A stretch of 64,000 nt of DNA. Source: Alphaproteobacteria bacterium (GTDB lineage: Bacteria > Pseudomonadota > Alphaproteobacteria > Ferrovibrionales > Ferrovibrionaceae). Below are positions 8,280 to 16,454 of the stretch, one piece after another; the stretch's first letter is position 1, and the number at the start of each line of letters is the position of its first letter. A program made the translations under genes and the position numbers. The notes below the pieces were generated by a model. The model was not told where the DNA came from and searched no databases. It worked only from the letters and a program-made list of their open reading frames with translations. Location: the NCBI GenBank assembly GCA_017307375.1, contig JAFKFH010000006.1, positions 372,001 to 436,000 of the forward strand, in the 5' to 3' direction.

Positions 8280-9110
8280 GTGGCACGCAACGATCCGCAT
8301 AACCGGACGCGCTACTGGCGTGACCCGGCGTTGCCGGGGTTCAGCCTGCTCGCCGCCGATTTCACCACCCACGACTATGCGCCGCACAGCCACGATGCCT
8401 TCGTCGTCGCCGTGACCGAGGCCGGCGGCGCCGAATTCCGCAGCCGTGGCCGAACCGAGGAGGCGCAGGTCCAGCGCCTGCTGGTCTTCAACCCGGCCGA
8501 GCCGCATTCCGGCCGCATGGGGCGGTCGCGCCGCTGGCGCTATCGGTCCGTTTATGCCGACACGCAGGCCATCGCCGGGCTGCAGGCCGCGTTGGGCATC
8601 GAGGCGACGCCCTATTTCCTGTCGAATGTGGTCGAGGACCCGGCGCTGATCGGCACGTTCCTCGATCTACACCGCGCCCTCGACGGCGAGGCCGACGCGC
8701 TGCGCCGGCACGAGCTTGCGGTTGCCGGCTTCGGCGCGCTGTTTCGGCGCCACGGCACCGGCGGCGGCCGGATTGCCCGGGCCCCGCGCGATCGGGCCTT
8801 GCTCGACCGCGCCGTCGGGTTGCTGTGGGACCACCATGTCGAGGGCCTAACGCTCGGGGATCTCGGCGAGGCCGTCGGGCTGACGGCGTTCCAGCTGATC
8901 GGGTTGTTCAAGCGCGGCACCGGCATGACCCCGCATGCCTACCTGACCCAGATCCGCCTGCGCGTCGCGACCGACCTGCTGCGCGGGGGCACCGCCCTGG
9001 CCGAAGCCGCCGTGGCGGCCGGCTTCTACGATCAGAGCGCGCTGCAGAACCACTTCAAGCGCGCCCATGGCATCACCCCGCTGCAATATATGCGAGCGTA
9101 TCTGACCTAG
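8280..9110 (+). CDS. AraC-family transcriptional regulator
   Basis: A 276-residue regulator beginning at a GTG five bases after the HxlR stop; no in-frame ATG lies nearby. The N-terminal half is a cupin-type AraC arm (HSHDAFVVAVTEAGGAEF, then NPAEPHSGRMG). The C-terminal 100 residues hold two helix-turn-helix motifs: LTLGDLGEAVGLTAFQLIGLFKR, and LAEAAVAAGFYDQSALQNHFKR with ITPLQYMR. The HPHAY-type linker reads MTPHAYLTQIRLRVA. It may be co-transcribed with the HxlR gene. The target is not evident. Its TAG shares CTAG (9107-9110) with the converging TetR gene. Confidence 0.9.
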   Translation: MARNDPHNRTRYWRDPALPGFSLLAADFTTHDYAPHSHDAFVVAVTEAGGAEFRSRGRTEEAQVQRLLVFNPAEPHSGRMGRSRRWRYRSVYADTQAIAGLQAALGIEATPYFLSNVVEDPALIGTFLDLHRALDGEADALRRHELAVAGFGALFRRHGTGGGRIARAPRDRALLDRAVGLLWDHHVEGLTLGDLGEAVGLTAFQLIGLFKRGTGMTPHAYLTQIRLRVATDLLRGGTALAEAAVAAGFYDQSALQNHFKRAHGITPLQYMRAYLT

Positions 9111-9748
9111 CCGTCTCTGCCGTAGGCAGCCATGAACACCTTCGTCGCCGCTGCCACGCGCCGGTCGATGGCAGCGTTTGTCGGCGGCTCCTGAACCCCC
9201 AGCGACAAGGCCAGCGTGCCGCGATCGAGCAGCATGCCGAGAAACATCTCGGCCGCTTCGAGCGGATCTTCGACCCTGAGCTCGCCATGGGCCGCGGCGT
9301 CGGCAAGATAGGCAGCCAGTCCTGCCCGCGCCGAGGACGGACCTTTCTCCCAGAAGCTGCTGGCGAGATCCGGGTAGCGCTTCGCCTCGGCGACCGCGAG
9401 GCGGTACAGGCCCATCACCTCTTCCGACAGCACGATCCGCATCGCCGCGGTCCCGGCCGCGGCCAGGATCTCGGCCGGCGGACGCCGCGAGCCGTCGGCC
9501 GGGTTGTCGAGGGTGATCGCGGCGTCGAGCCTGGTGGTGACATCGGCCACGACCGCGGCGAACAGCCCCTGCTTGTTGCCGAAAGCGGAATAGAGCGTCG
9601 TCTTCGACCCGCCGACCGCCTGGATGATCTCATCCACGCTGGTCCCGTCGAAGCCGCGCTCGATGAACAGCCGGGTCGCGGCGGCCAGCATGCGCTGGCG
9701 CCGCTCGCGCCCCGGCCGTCGCGATCCGTCGTCGTTCATGCCGCCCAT
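9107..9748 (-). CDS. TetR/AcrR-family transcriptional regulator
   Basis: A ~213-residue TetR-type regulator. The helix-turn-helix is LFIERGFDGTSVDEII then GGSKTTLYSAFGNKQGLF, and the long helical C-terminal part resembles the AefR-like ligand domain. Candidate starts are the ATG at 9748 (GGACGG upstream), the ATG at 9739, or a TTG at 9802 overlapping the stop of the preceding methyltransferase gene (TTGA). I use 9748. It is transcribed directly behind the methyltransferase and probably autoregulates that two-gene unit through the palindrome at 10817-10834. Confidence 0.88.
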   Translation of the reverse strand: MGGMNDDGSRRPGRERRQRMLAAATRLFIERGFDGTSVDEIIQAVGGSKTTLYSAFGNKQGLFAAVVADVTTRLDAAITLDNPADGSRRPPAEILAAAGTAAMRIVLSEEVMGLYRLAVAEAKRYPDLASSFWEKGPSSARAGLAAYLADAAAHGELRVEDPLEAAEMFLGMLLDRGTLALSLGVQEPPTNAAIDRRVAAATKVFMAAYGRDG

Positions 9749-9798
9749 GTCCCGTCCGATGTCACGGGTGCCGTTGTCGCCGGTGCGGACATGCGCGG

Positions 9799-10800
9799 TC
9801 AAGCCGCCACGGCCTCGATCGCAGTCAGTTCGGGCAGGATTTCCCGCGACCCGACATGGCGGAAACCGGCTTCGGCCAACAGCGCGGCATATTGTGCTTC
9901 CGATCGTTCGCGGCCGCCGGTTATCGCCATCATGTGCAGGTCGAGCAGCTTGGCGGCATCGGGAAGGTTCGCCGGACCGATCACCGCTTCGAGAATGACC
10001 AGGCGGCCGTTATCGGCAATTGCCCGGCGGCAGTTGCCGAGGATGGTGATGCAGCGCGAATCATCCCAGTCGTGCAGGACGTGCTTGAGCAGATGCAGGT
10101 CGGCGCCTGCCGGCACGGCCTGGAAGAAGTCGCCTGCGACCAGCGCGCAGCGTGGCGGCGGGGCGGCGCGGGCGGCGGCGATCGCGTCGTCGAGGTCGAA
10201 CAGGATGCCGGACAGTTGGGGCTGGCCCGTCAGGATCGCCGCCAGCAGCGTTCCATTGCCGCCGCCGATATCGAGCACCCGGTCGAAACCCGCGAAAGGA
10301 TAGCTGGCCGCAACCGCTTCGGCCTCGCCGCGATAGGTATCCTCCATCGCCTGGTGGAAAATCGCGAAGGGGCCGGGATTGTGGCGATAGAAACCGAAGA
10401 TCGAATCGCCGAATACCGCGTCGAAGGCCGGGCGCCCACCGCGCACCGTCTGTTCCAGTGCCGCCCAGGCCCGAAACTGTTCGGCCCCTACCATGCGCAC
10501 GAAGCCGCGGACGCTGTCCGGCGCGTCGGTGCGCAGCGGACCACCTAGCGCGCCGAGCACGAAGCGGCGGCCGTCGGTTTCCCGAAAGATACCGAACGCC
10601 GCCAGCGCCCGCATCACGCGGTATAGGGCGTCCGGATCGGCCGCTGTGTCGAGGGCCAGGTCGGTGATCGGCTGCGGCTCGGCGCCGAGCAGGTCGGCGA
10701 CCCCCAGCGTCGCGGCGACGCTGAGCGATTGGGAAATCCAGTAGGCGGTGGCGAGCTGCTGCAGCGCCACGGCGGGCGGCAGGGCAGGGGTGGGGTTCAT
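9799..10800 (-). CDS. SAM-dependent O-methyltransferase (acetylserotonin OMT-like)
   Basis: A 333-residue class I methyltransferase of the plant-type O-methyltransferase family. It has an N-terminal dimerisation winged helix (YWISQSLSVAATLGVADLL, then DALYRVMRALAAFGIF) and a catalytic domain with the SAM motif VLDIGGGNGTLL. LHLLKHVLHDWDDSRCITIL carries the family's catalytic-base His, followed by NGRLVILEAVI. It should methylate a small hydroxylated aromatic, polyketide-like or quinone substrate. The ATG at 10800 has GGAG eight bases upstream; another ATG at 10812 is possible. A TetR regulator follows in the same unit. Confidence 0.88.
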   Translation of the reverse strand: MNPTPALPPAVALQQLATAYWISQSLSVAATLGVADLLGAEPQPITDLALDTAADPDALYRVMRALAAFGIFRETDGRRFVLGALGGPLRTDAPDSVRGFVRMVGAEQFRAWAALEQTVRGGRPAFDAVFGDSIFGFYRHNPGPFAIFHQAMEDTYRGEAEAVAASYPFAGFDRVLDIGGGNGTLLAAILTGQPQLSGILFDLDDAIAAARAAPPPRCALVAGDFFQAVPAGADLHLLKHVLHDWDDSRCITILGNCRRAIADNGRLVILEAVIGPANLPDAAKLLDLHMMAITGGRERSEAQYAALLAEAGFRHVGSREILPELTAIEAVAA

Positions 10801-10816
10801 TGCTGTCTCCATAATG

Positions 10817-10834
10817 TAACGTACAGTACTATTA
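10817..10834. promoter_or_regulatory. Imperfect palindrome, candidate TetR operator
   Basis: TAACGTAC-A-GTACTATTA sits 17 bases upstream of the methyltransferase start. The inner GTACaGTAC arms are perfect and the flanks TAA/TTA continue the symmetry with one extra base. Size and AT-flanked GTAC core are typical of TetR-family operators; the TetR gene is in the unit it would control. Confidence 0.42.
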
Positions 10835-10880
10835 AGGCCGCGTGTCGATAAGCGCAAGCGGTATCTGCTGCCGGGCGGCG

Positions 10881-12455
10881 TCACCAATAGGCCGGGTGAT
10901 AGCCGAACGAGGCGCCGAGCAGGGGGCCCCGGCGCATGAAGTCGTTGATCGGATAGAAGTAGGGCTCGATCTGGACGATCAGCCGGACGGCCGGCGCCGC
11001 GATGCGCCCGGCCGGCGAGTGCAACATCATCTGTCGTTCCAGCGTCGTGAAGGCCTGCGACCTGGAAACGGCGTTGGGTATCAGCAGGAAGCCGGCCGCG
11101 ACGCCGATGAATGCGGCCGCGACGGCAAAGGTCAGCCGTCGCGGCTGCAGTCCCGGCAACAGGATCAGGGCCGACATGCGCGACGCCTTGATCATGTGGA
11201 TCAGCGCGCCCAGGAAGGAAAAGAACAGTGCCAGCGGCGGCACGTAGAGGGCGGCGACGGCATCGCGGCCGATCTGGCCATAGGGGCCGCGGTCGGCAAA
11301 CTTGTCGTCCGCCTCGGTCAATGCCCGCATCTCGGCGTCGAGCCGCCGGTTGATCGCCGGCTCGTAGACGTCGGCCACATAGGCTGCGAGGCCCATGCGA
11401 TGCGCCAGCCTGACCGGCTCGGCCAGGCCGATCGCCCGGCGCCACTTCTCCTGGATCGCGGGTTCGGCCTCGAACCTGTCGATATCGAGGTTTTTCGGCA
11501 GGACCACCCCGAGCGCGCCGACCATCGCCTGTTCATAGGCATCGTCGGCCTCGTCGACGATCCTTCCGGCGATCGCGGCGTCGAACGCGGCGCGATCCGA
11601 CGGGTTCCAGCCTGCCGGCAGGTCGAGGTTTGCCCTGGCCGAGATCTCGTCGCGAACCTGGTCGCGGAATGCCGCCGGAACCCGCCCGGGCGTCCAGCCA
11701 TGTCGGCGCAGTTCGTTCTCGTAGTCGGCCCAGGCCGTGGCCTGGCGCGCGGGGATGGCCAGCAATGCCTGCCGGTAGCGGTTCACCCCGTCGGCATAGG
11801 CGTTGTAGCTGTCGACGATCGCTTCCGCACTGGGGACGAAGACGTTGGTGTAGGACGATTCCGCGGTGCCGATCGCGGCTTCGAGGCGCAGCCGGGCGAG
11901 CTGGCGCAGCATGCCCGTGACCGACCCGTCGGTGTCGCCATGCAGGAACGTCATGATCGGCAGCAGCGACAGGAACGACTTTCCCTCCGGACTCGCCATC
12001 ACCGCGGGCGTCAGCTCGATGCCTTCGATCGCCGCATCCTGCTCGATGATGGAAGTGGTCATCAGCCGGATCCGGATGGCGGTGCGCCGCTCGGTTCCGG
12101 TCGACCTGTCCACCAGATAGTCGATCAGGCCCTTCTGCACGGCGTACATCATGGCCATGCTGAGCAGCCCCGAGACCAGGAGCAGGCCGAGAAAGGCGAC
12201 AAGCCCGAGGCCGCGGCGCTCGGCCCGCCGGATGATCGCCTTCCAGAAGACCAGCGCCAGCGCGATCCCCGACAGGGCCCGGCCGATATGCTCGATCATC
12301 CCGATCTCGTCCGGCGCGGCCATGCCCCCGGTCACGTCGAGCAGCCGGCCGTTGAACGCGAATTCGACCACCAGATAGGCGAGGGTGAGCGGCAGCACGA
12401 TCCTGACGGTCCAGCCGGGCCTCAGCCGCACCGCAGGTGACCACCATGCGGGCAT
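10881..12455 (-). CDS. Unrecognised polytopic membrane protein
   Basis: A 524-residue protein I cannot assign. Hydrophobic helices lie in the N-terminal third (RIVLPLTLAYLVVEFAF; GRALSGIALALVFW; LGLVAFLGLLLVSGLLSMAMM) and near the C-terminus (YVPPLALFFSFLGALIHMI; FAVAAAFIGVAAGFLLI). Between them is a ~250-residue hydrophilic, mostly helical region that begins after YLVDRSTGTERRTAIRIR, probably facing the periplasm. This plan resembles a sensor-like or envelope scaffold protein. The start at 12455 is chosen because the preceding lipoprotein stops at 12467 on the same strand. The two genes are 11 bases apart and likely form one unit. Confidence 0.7.
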   Translation of the reverse strand: MPAWWSPAVRLRPGWTVRIVLPLTLAYLVVEFAFNGRLLDVTGGMAAPDEIGMIEHIGRALSGIALALVFWKAIIRRAERRGLGLVAFLGLLLVSGLLSMAMMYAVQKGLIDYLVDRSTGTERRTAIRIRLMTTSIIEQDAAIEGIELTPAVMASPEGKSFLSLLPIMTFLHGDTDGSVTGMLRQLARLRLEAAIGTAESSYTNVFVPSAEAIVDSYNAYADGVNRYRQALLAIPARQATAWADYENELRRHGWTPGRVPAAFRDQVRDEISARANLDLPAGWNPSDRAAFDAAIAGRIVDEADDAYEQAMVGALGVVLPKNLDIDRFEAEPAIQEKWRRAIGLAEPVRLAHRMGLAAYVADVYEPAINRRLDAEMRALTEADDKFADRGPYGQIGRDAVAALYVPPLALFFSFLGALIHMIKASRMSALILLPGLQPRRLTFAVAAAFIGVAAGFLLIPNAVSRSQAFTTLERQMMLHSPAGRIAAPAVRLIVQIEPYFYPINDFMRRGPLLGASFGYHPAYW

Positions 12456-12466
12456 CGGCCGGGCCG

Positions 12467-12742
12467 TCAGAAGCGGATGGTCGGCTTGGCCGGCCGCTTG
12501 TCGTCGGCCGTGGCAAGGCGTGGAATGTCGTCCTTGCCGGCGCGCTGGACCGGCGCGGGAATGGCGGCCGGCATGCGGGCAAGGCTGGCCTTGCGCAGGT
12601 CGGGCCGGCTGCCTTTGGCCGCCGGGACCGGCCGGGCCGGTTCCCCGCCGGCCTGGCCGGTCGGGCGCGGCGGCGCCGTGCAGCCGCTCAGGCCCAGCCC
12701 GACCAGCAAAACCGCGCCGATGATGATCCTGCCGTCCAGCAT
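12467..12742 (-). CDS. Small proline-rich lipoprotein
   Basis: A 91-residue predicted lipoprotein. MLDGRIIIGAVLLVGLGLSG-C gives a signal peptide and lipobox LSGC with Cys20. The mature part is short, rich in Pro, Ala, Arg and Lys, and without a recognisable domain. It probably sits in the envelope and may partner the membrane protein encoded 11 bases downstream. GC-rich low-complexity composition makes the homology unclear, but the lipobox and tight linkage support it as real. Confidence 0.65.
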   Translation of the reverse strand: MLDGRIIIGAVLLVGLGLSGCTAPPRPTGQAGGEPARPVPAAKGSRPDLRKASLARMPAAIPAPVQRAGKDDIPRLATADDKRPAKPTIRF

Positions 12743-12819
12743 GACCGGACCCTGCCCCCCCGGAAATTACACCCAGGATAGGCAGGATCCGGCCGGCTGG
12801 CAACGCGCGGGCCTCGCGG

Positions 12820-13716
12820 TCAGTGGCTGCCCAGCAGCGCAGCCCGGTTCTGCTTCAGGAACTCGGCAACCGGGGTCGGTGCCCGTCCGGTCAGTTCTTC
12901 GACCGCCGGGGTGACGATCGCCGAATAGCCGCGCGCGGTCTCGATGTCGAAATCGATCAGCACGTCGACCATGAACGGCGGGATGCCGGCGGCGGCAAGG
13001 CCCGGACGCAGCGCTTCCGGCGGCAGCGCGACATGCGCGACCGGCTTGCCGCTGATCTCGGCGGCGATCGCGGCAATCTCGTCCTGGCTGGGTGCGGCGG
13101 GACCGGTGATGTCATAGATCCGCCGTCCCTCGGCCGATCGCAGGGCCGCTGCCGCGGCCCGGGCGCAATCCTGCCGCGTCACGTAGGAGCGGCGCCCGCT
13201 GCCGGTGGCGGTGAACAACGTGCCGGTGGCCACGGCATGGGGCAGGGCATGCAGCAGCAGGTCGGCATAGAGGTTGTTGCGCAGGAACGTCCAGCCCATC
13301 GGCGAGGCGGCCAGCGCCTGCTCGGTCCAGAAATGATCGTCGCTCAGCGAGCTCTGCGGGGTCGGGTGTGCGGCGACGACCGAGGTATAGACGACGTGGG
13401 AGACGCCGGCCGCCGCCGCGGCCGCGACCGCGGCGCGGTGCTGGGCCAGCCGCTTTCCGGGCTGGGCCAGTTCGTCGGTCGAGATCAGCAACAGCCGGCC
13501 ACCCCCGGCAAAGGCCGCGGGCAGGGTCGCCGGATCGTCGAAATCGGCCTGGCGCACCGTGACGCCGCGGGCGGCAAGGTCGGCCAGCTTGTCGGGGTTG
13601 CGGGTCGTCGCCACGATCGGGCCGGCCTGTGCGGCCAGCAGGAAATCGACGACCTGGCGGCCGAGATGGCCGCCGGCGCCGGTGACGATCAGGGCGGGGC
13701 TTTGGGTGTCAGGCAT
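12820..13716 (-). CDS. NAD(P)-binding NmrA-like oxidoreductase (QorB-like)
   Basis: A 298-residue atypical SDR of the NmrA/QorB group. The N-terminal Rossmann motif is VTGAGGHLGRQVVDFLL (TGAxGxxG), followed by ARGVTVRQADFDDPATL and VVYTSVVAAHPTPQSSL. QorB-like proteins reduce quinones with NADPH. The ATG at 13716 has GGAAGA upstream; an earlier ATG at 13731 has no good ribosome site. It diverges from an HxlR regulator (13840) across a perfect inverted repeat, matching the E. coli ytfG/ytfH arrangement. Confidence 0.86.
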   Translation of the reverse strand: MPDTQSPALIVTGAGGHLGRQVVDFLLAAQAGPIVATTRNPDKLADLAARGVTVRQADFDDPATLPAAFAGGGRLLLISTDELAQPGKRLAQHRAAVAAAAAAGVSHVVYTSVVAAHPTPQSSLSDDHFWTEQALAASPMGWTFLRNNLYADLLLHALPHAVATGTLFTATGSGRRSYVTRQDCARAAAAALRSAEGRRIYDITGPAAPSQDEIAAIAAEISGKPVAHVALPPEALRPGLAAAGIPPFMVDVLIDFDIETARGYSAIVTPAVEELTGRAPTPVAEFLKQNRAALLGSH

Positions 13717-13742
13717 GAGGGGTTCTTCCATCCACGACAGGT

Positions 13743-13761
13743 TGGTCTCTTTTTGAGACCA
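13743..13761. promoter_or_regulatory. Perfect inverted repeat, candidate HxlR operator
   Basis: TGGTCTC-TTTTT-GAGACCA has 7-base arms and a 5-base spacer in the gap between the divergent QorB-like gene (start 13716) and HxlR gene (start 13840). A terminator is unlikely, since both genes read away from it. The spacing suits a dimeric winged-helix repressor acting on both promoters. Confidence 0.55.
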
Positions 13762-13839
13762 GGACTAAAATAGAGATGGACCTGATATCGGGAAGAAGGC
13801 AGCTTCGCGTCAGATGGTTACCTGGAAGGAACTACCCCG

Positions 13840-14292
13840 ATGACCGCGGCAACGGAACAGGACGACGCCCGGTTGGTCGAGCGCCTGCGCGACGCCCGGG
13901 CCGGGCATGACGAGTTTTCCGCCTGTCCGGTACGCGGCGTGCTCGACCAGATCGGCGACAAATGGTCGACGCTGATCGTCATCACCCTGGCCGAGCGGCC
14001 TTTCCGTTTCGGCGAACTGCGCCGGGCGCTGGCCGACATCTCGCAGCGCATGCTGACCCAGACGTTGCGCGATCTGCAGCGCGACGGCCTGGTCGAGCGT
14101 CGGGTCTATCCGACCGTGCCGCCCAGCGTCGATTATCGCCTGACGCCCCTCGGCCGCTCGCTGCTCGGCCCCCTCGGGGCCCTGATCCGCTGGGCCGACG
14201 AGAACCACGGCGCGATCCGCGCGGCCCGGCTGGACTTCGACGCGGCATCCGACCAGCCGCGCACCTGGACCGCGCGGGGCGAGATCGGCTAA
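13840..14292 (+). CDS. HxlR-family transcriptional regulator (QorR-like)
   Basis: A 150-residue HxlR protein. [22 protein letters not shown] opens the winged helix, with the conserved Cys of redox-sensing members at about residue 28. [24 protein letters not shown] is the recognition region and [12 protein letters not shown] the wing. The ATG at 13840 follows AGGAACT. It likely represses the divergent QorB-like reductase. A DadA-like flavoprotein starts nine bases downstream on the same strand and could be read through from this promoter. Confidence 0.9.
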   Translation: MTAATEQDDARLVERLRDARAGHDEFSACPVRGVLDQIGDKWSTLIVITLAERPFRFGELRRALADISQRMLTQTLRDLQRDGLVERRVYPTVPPSVDYRLTPLGRSLLGPLGALIRWADENHGAIRAARLDFDAASDQPRTWTARGEIG

Positions 14293-14301
14293 CAATCGAC
14301 G

Positions 14302-15534
14302 ATGCATGTCGTCGTGATCGGGGCCGGTCTGGTCGGCCTCTCCTCCGCCTTGTGGCTGGCGCGGTCCGGCCATCGCGTCACCGTCGTCGATCGCCGGCCG
14401 CCGGCACCGGGCGTGGCCTATGACCATGCCTGCTCCTACGGCAATGCCTGTTCGATCGCCCTGCATGCCTGCATACCCGTCGCAACGCCGGGGATCGCGC
14501 GCAAGGTGCCGGGCATGTTGCTCGATCCGCTCGGCCCGCTCGCGCTTCGCTGGGGCTACCTGCCGCAGCTGGCGCGCTGGCTATGGCATTTCGTGAAGGC
14601 ATCCGACCCGGCCGAGGTCGAACGGATCGGCGGGGTGCTGGCCGGGCTGCTGGCCCAGGTCAAGGCAGGTTACGACCCGCTGGTCGAGGAAGCCGGGGCA
14701 GGCGATCTGTTCCGTCACCAAGGCTGCCTCTATCTCTACCGGTCGGCTGCGGAATTCGCCGCAGCGGAAGCGGAAATCGCCTTCCGCCGCCGACACGGCG
14801 TCCGGCTCACCGTGCTCGATGCTGCGGCGATCCGCGCGCTCGAGCCCAATCTGGCACCGCTCTATCATCGCGGCCTGATGTTCGACGACGCCTACAGCGT
14901 CGTGAGCCCGCATCGCCTCGCCCTGGCCTTCGCCGCGGCGATCGGTGCGCGCGGTGGGGACTTCGTCGCCGGCGAGGCGGTGCTGGGCCGCGACCTCGCG
15001 GTGACGATCGGCGGCACGGTGCTGCGCCCCGACCGGGTGGTGGTCGCCGGCGGGTCGTGGTCCAGGACGCTCGCCGCGCAGATCGGCGACGACATCCTGC
15101 TCGATACCGAACGCGGCTATCACGTGATGTTTCCCGGACAGGGCGACGTGCTGACCCGCCCGGTCTGCTATCCCGGCCATGGTTTTTACCTGACGCCGAT
15201 GGCCGACGGCCTGCGCGCGGTGGGCACGGTCGAACTGGGCGGGCTGCGGGCCGCGCCGGACTGGCGGCGCAGCGACGTGATCGCCGGGACGGCACGCCGG
15301 TTGCTGCCCGGCCTGGCCGAAGCCGACGGCCGCTGGATGGGATTCCGCCCGTCGATGCCGGATTCGCTGCCGGTGATCGGAGCCTCCCCCCGCGACGCCC
15401 GCGTCGTCTATGCCTTCGGCCACGGCCATATCGGGCTGACGCTGGCGGGCATCACCGGCCGGCTGGTCGGCCAGATCGTCGACGGCGCCACGCCGTCGCT
15501 CGATCTGGCGCCGTTCCGGCCCGACCGGTTCTAG
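14302..15534 (+). CDS. DadA-like FAD-dependent amino-acid/amine oxidoreductase
   Basis: A 410-residue DAO-fold flavoprotein. The dinucleotide motif VVVIGAGLVGLSSALWLARSG is at the N-terminus, and a C-terminal GFRPSMPDSLPVIGASP plus GHGHIGLTLA matches D-amino-acid dehydrogenase (DadA) small-subunit-like enzymes. It should deaminate a D-amino acid, glycine derivative or secondary amine at the inner membrane or in the cytoplasm. It converges with the RpiR gene (shared CTAG stop at 15531-15534) that governs the glutamine-synthetase-like cluster, and may supply part of that amine catabolism. Substrate unknown. Confidence 0.87.
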   Translation: MHVVVIGAGLVGLSSALWLARSGHRVTVVDRRPPAPGVAYDHACSYGNACSIALHACIPVATPGIARKVPGMLLDPLGPLALRWGYLPQLARWLWHFVKASDPAEVERIGGVLAGLLAQVKAGYDPLVEEAGAGDLFRHQGCLYLYRSAAEFAAAEAEIAFRRRHGVRLTVLDAAAIRALEPNLAPLYHRGLMFDDAYSVVSPHRLALAFAAAIGARGGDFVAGEAVLGRDLAVTIGGTVLRPDRVVVAGGSWSRTLAAQIGDDILLDTERGYHVMFPGQGDVLTRPVCYPGHGFYLTPMADGLRAVGTVELGGLRAAPDWRRSDVIAGTARRLLPGLAEADGRWMGFRPSMPDSLPVIGASPRDARVVYAFGHGHIGLTLAGITGRLVGQIVDGATPSLDLAPFRPDRF

Positions 15535-16379
15535 GCCAGGCCGCGCAGCCGCTCGATCTCCTCGATGCGGCCCTTGGCGCTGGGCCACAGGCGTTCGGTC
15601 ACGGCGGCGACCAGTGCCTCGGTCAGGGCCAGCATCGCGACGGTCGAATCCCAGTTCGACGGCGCTTCGATCCGCGCCGACAGGACATGGCCGGCAACGC
15701 GCGAGACCGGCGACAGCCACTGGTCGGTGACCAGTACGATCGTGGCCCCGCGGCCTGCCGCCTCGGTCGCCAGGGTGACGATGTTTTCCTGATAGCGCCT
15801 GATGTCGAACACCACCAGCACGTCGCGTCGGCCGAGGTCGAGCAGGTGGTCGCGCCAGTGTTCGACCTGGCCGGCCAGATGGGCCACGCCCGGCCGCAGG
15901 ATGCGCAGGTGGCTGGCCGCATAGCGCGCGATCGCATCGGTGAAACGGCCGCCGACCAGATGCAGCTTGCGCCGCGGATCGGCCAGCAGGGCGGCCACCG
16001 CATCGAATTCCTGCGGCGGCAGATGGGCGAAGGTGTCTGCGACATTGGCCACCATCGCCGCGGCGAAGCGACCCAGCCGGTCCTGCGGCGGCGCCGACGT
16101 CTCGTGGCTCGCCTTCATCAGCGGGGTCTTGAGCTGGGCTTCCAGTTCGTCGCGCAGTGCGCGCTGAAAGTCGGGATAGCTGGCGTGACCGAGGCGCGCG
16201 ACGAAGCGCAGCACCGACGGCGCCGAGACGCCGGCGCGGGCGGCGAACTCGGCCACGGTCTCCAGCCCGGCCATCGGATAGTGGCTGAGCAGGGCGAGGC
16301 CGGCGCGCCGCTCGCTGGCGGTGAAGTCGCGGATGCCTTCGCGGATACGCTCGGCGATGGTCTGGTCGGGATTTCCCAT
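15531..16379 (-). CDS. MurR/RpiR-family transcriptional regulator
   Basis: A 282-residue regulator with an N-terminal RpiR helix-turn-helix (VAEFAARAGVSAPSVLRFVARLG then YPDFQRALRDEL) and a C-terminal SIS sugar-isomerase-like domain (LHLVGGRFTDAIARY; DVLVVFDIRRYQENIV; IVLVTDQWLSPVSRVA). Despite the SIS fold, such regulators also control amine and amino-acid genes. It diverges from the N-formylglutamate amidohydrolase operon (16455), whose promoter overlaps a palindrome at 16415-16430. Confidence 0.9.
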   Translation of the reverse strand: MGNPDQTIAERIREGIRDFTASERRAGLALLSHYPMAGLETVAEFAARAGVSAPSVLRFVARLGHASYPDFQRALRDELEAQLKTPLMKASHETSAPPQDRLGRFAAAMVANVADTFAHLPPQEFDAVAALLADPRRKLHLVGGRFTDAIARYAASHLRILRPGVAHLAGQVEHWRDHLLDLGRRDVLVVFDIRRYQENIVTLATEAAGRGATIVLVTDQWLSPVSRVAGHVLSARIEAPSNWDSTVAMLALTEALVAAVTERLWPSAKGRIEEIERLRGLA

Positions 16380-16399
16380 CTGAAATCAGTATTCCAGAA

Positions 16400-16427
16400 T
16401 TGACAGCATCTAGGTGGATCGTATGAT
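16400..16427 (+). promoter_or_regulatory. Strong sigma-70-like promoter for the amidohydrolase operon
   Basis: TTGACA at 16400-16405 (perfect -35) and TATGAT at 16422-16427 (5 of 6 bases) are 16 bases apart, 27 bases ahead of the start at 16455. It is the best consensus promoter I see in the window. Confidence 0.62.
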
Positions 16428-16430
16428 CCA
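16415..16430. promoter_or_regulatory. Palindrome over the -10 box, candidate RpiR operator
   Basis: TGGATC-GTAT-GATCCA is a perfect inverted repeat covering the -10 element. A second short palindrome, ATTC-CA-GAAT, lies at 16391-16400 touching the -35 box. Both suit repression by the divergent RpiR protein. Confidence 0.42.
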
Positions 16431-16454
16431 TTACAAGAAACGGCAAGGCGGGTC

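Noticed and set aside
13743-13761. Terminator reading of the GGTCTC/GAGACC repeat
   Set aside because: Both flanking genes are transcribed away from it, so no transcript ends there; an operator is the better reading.
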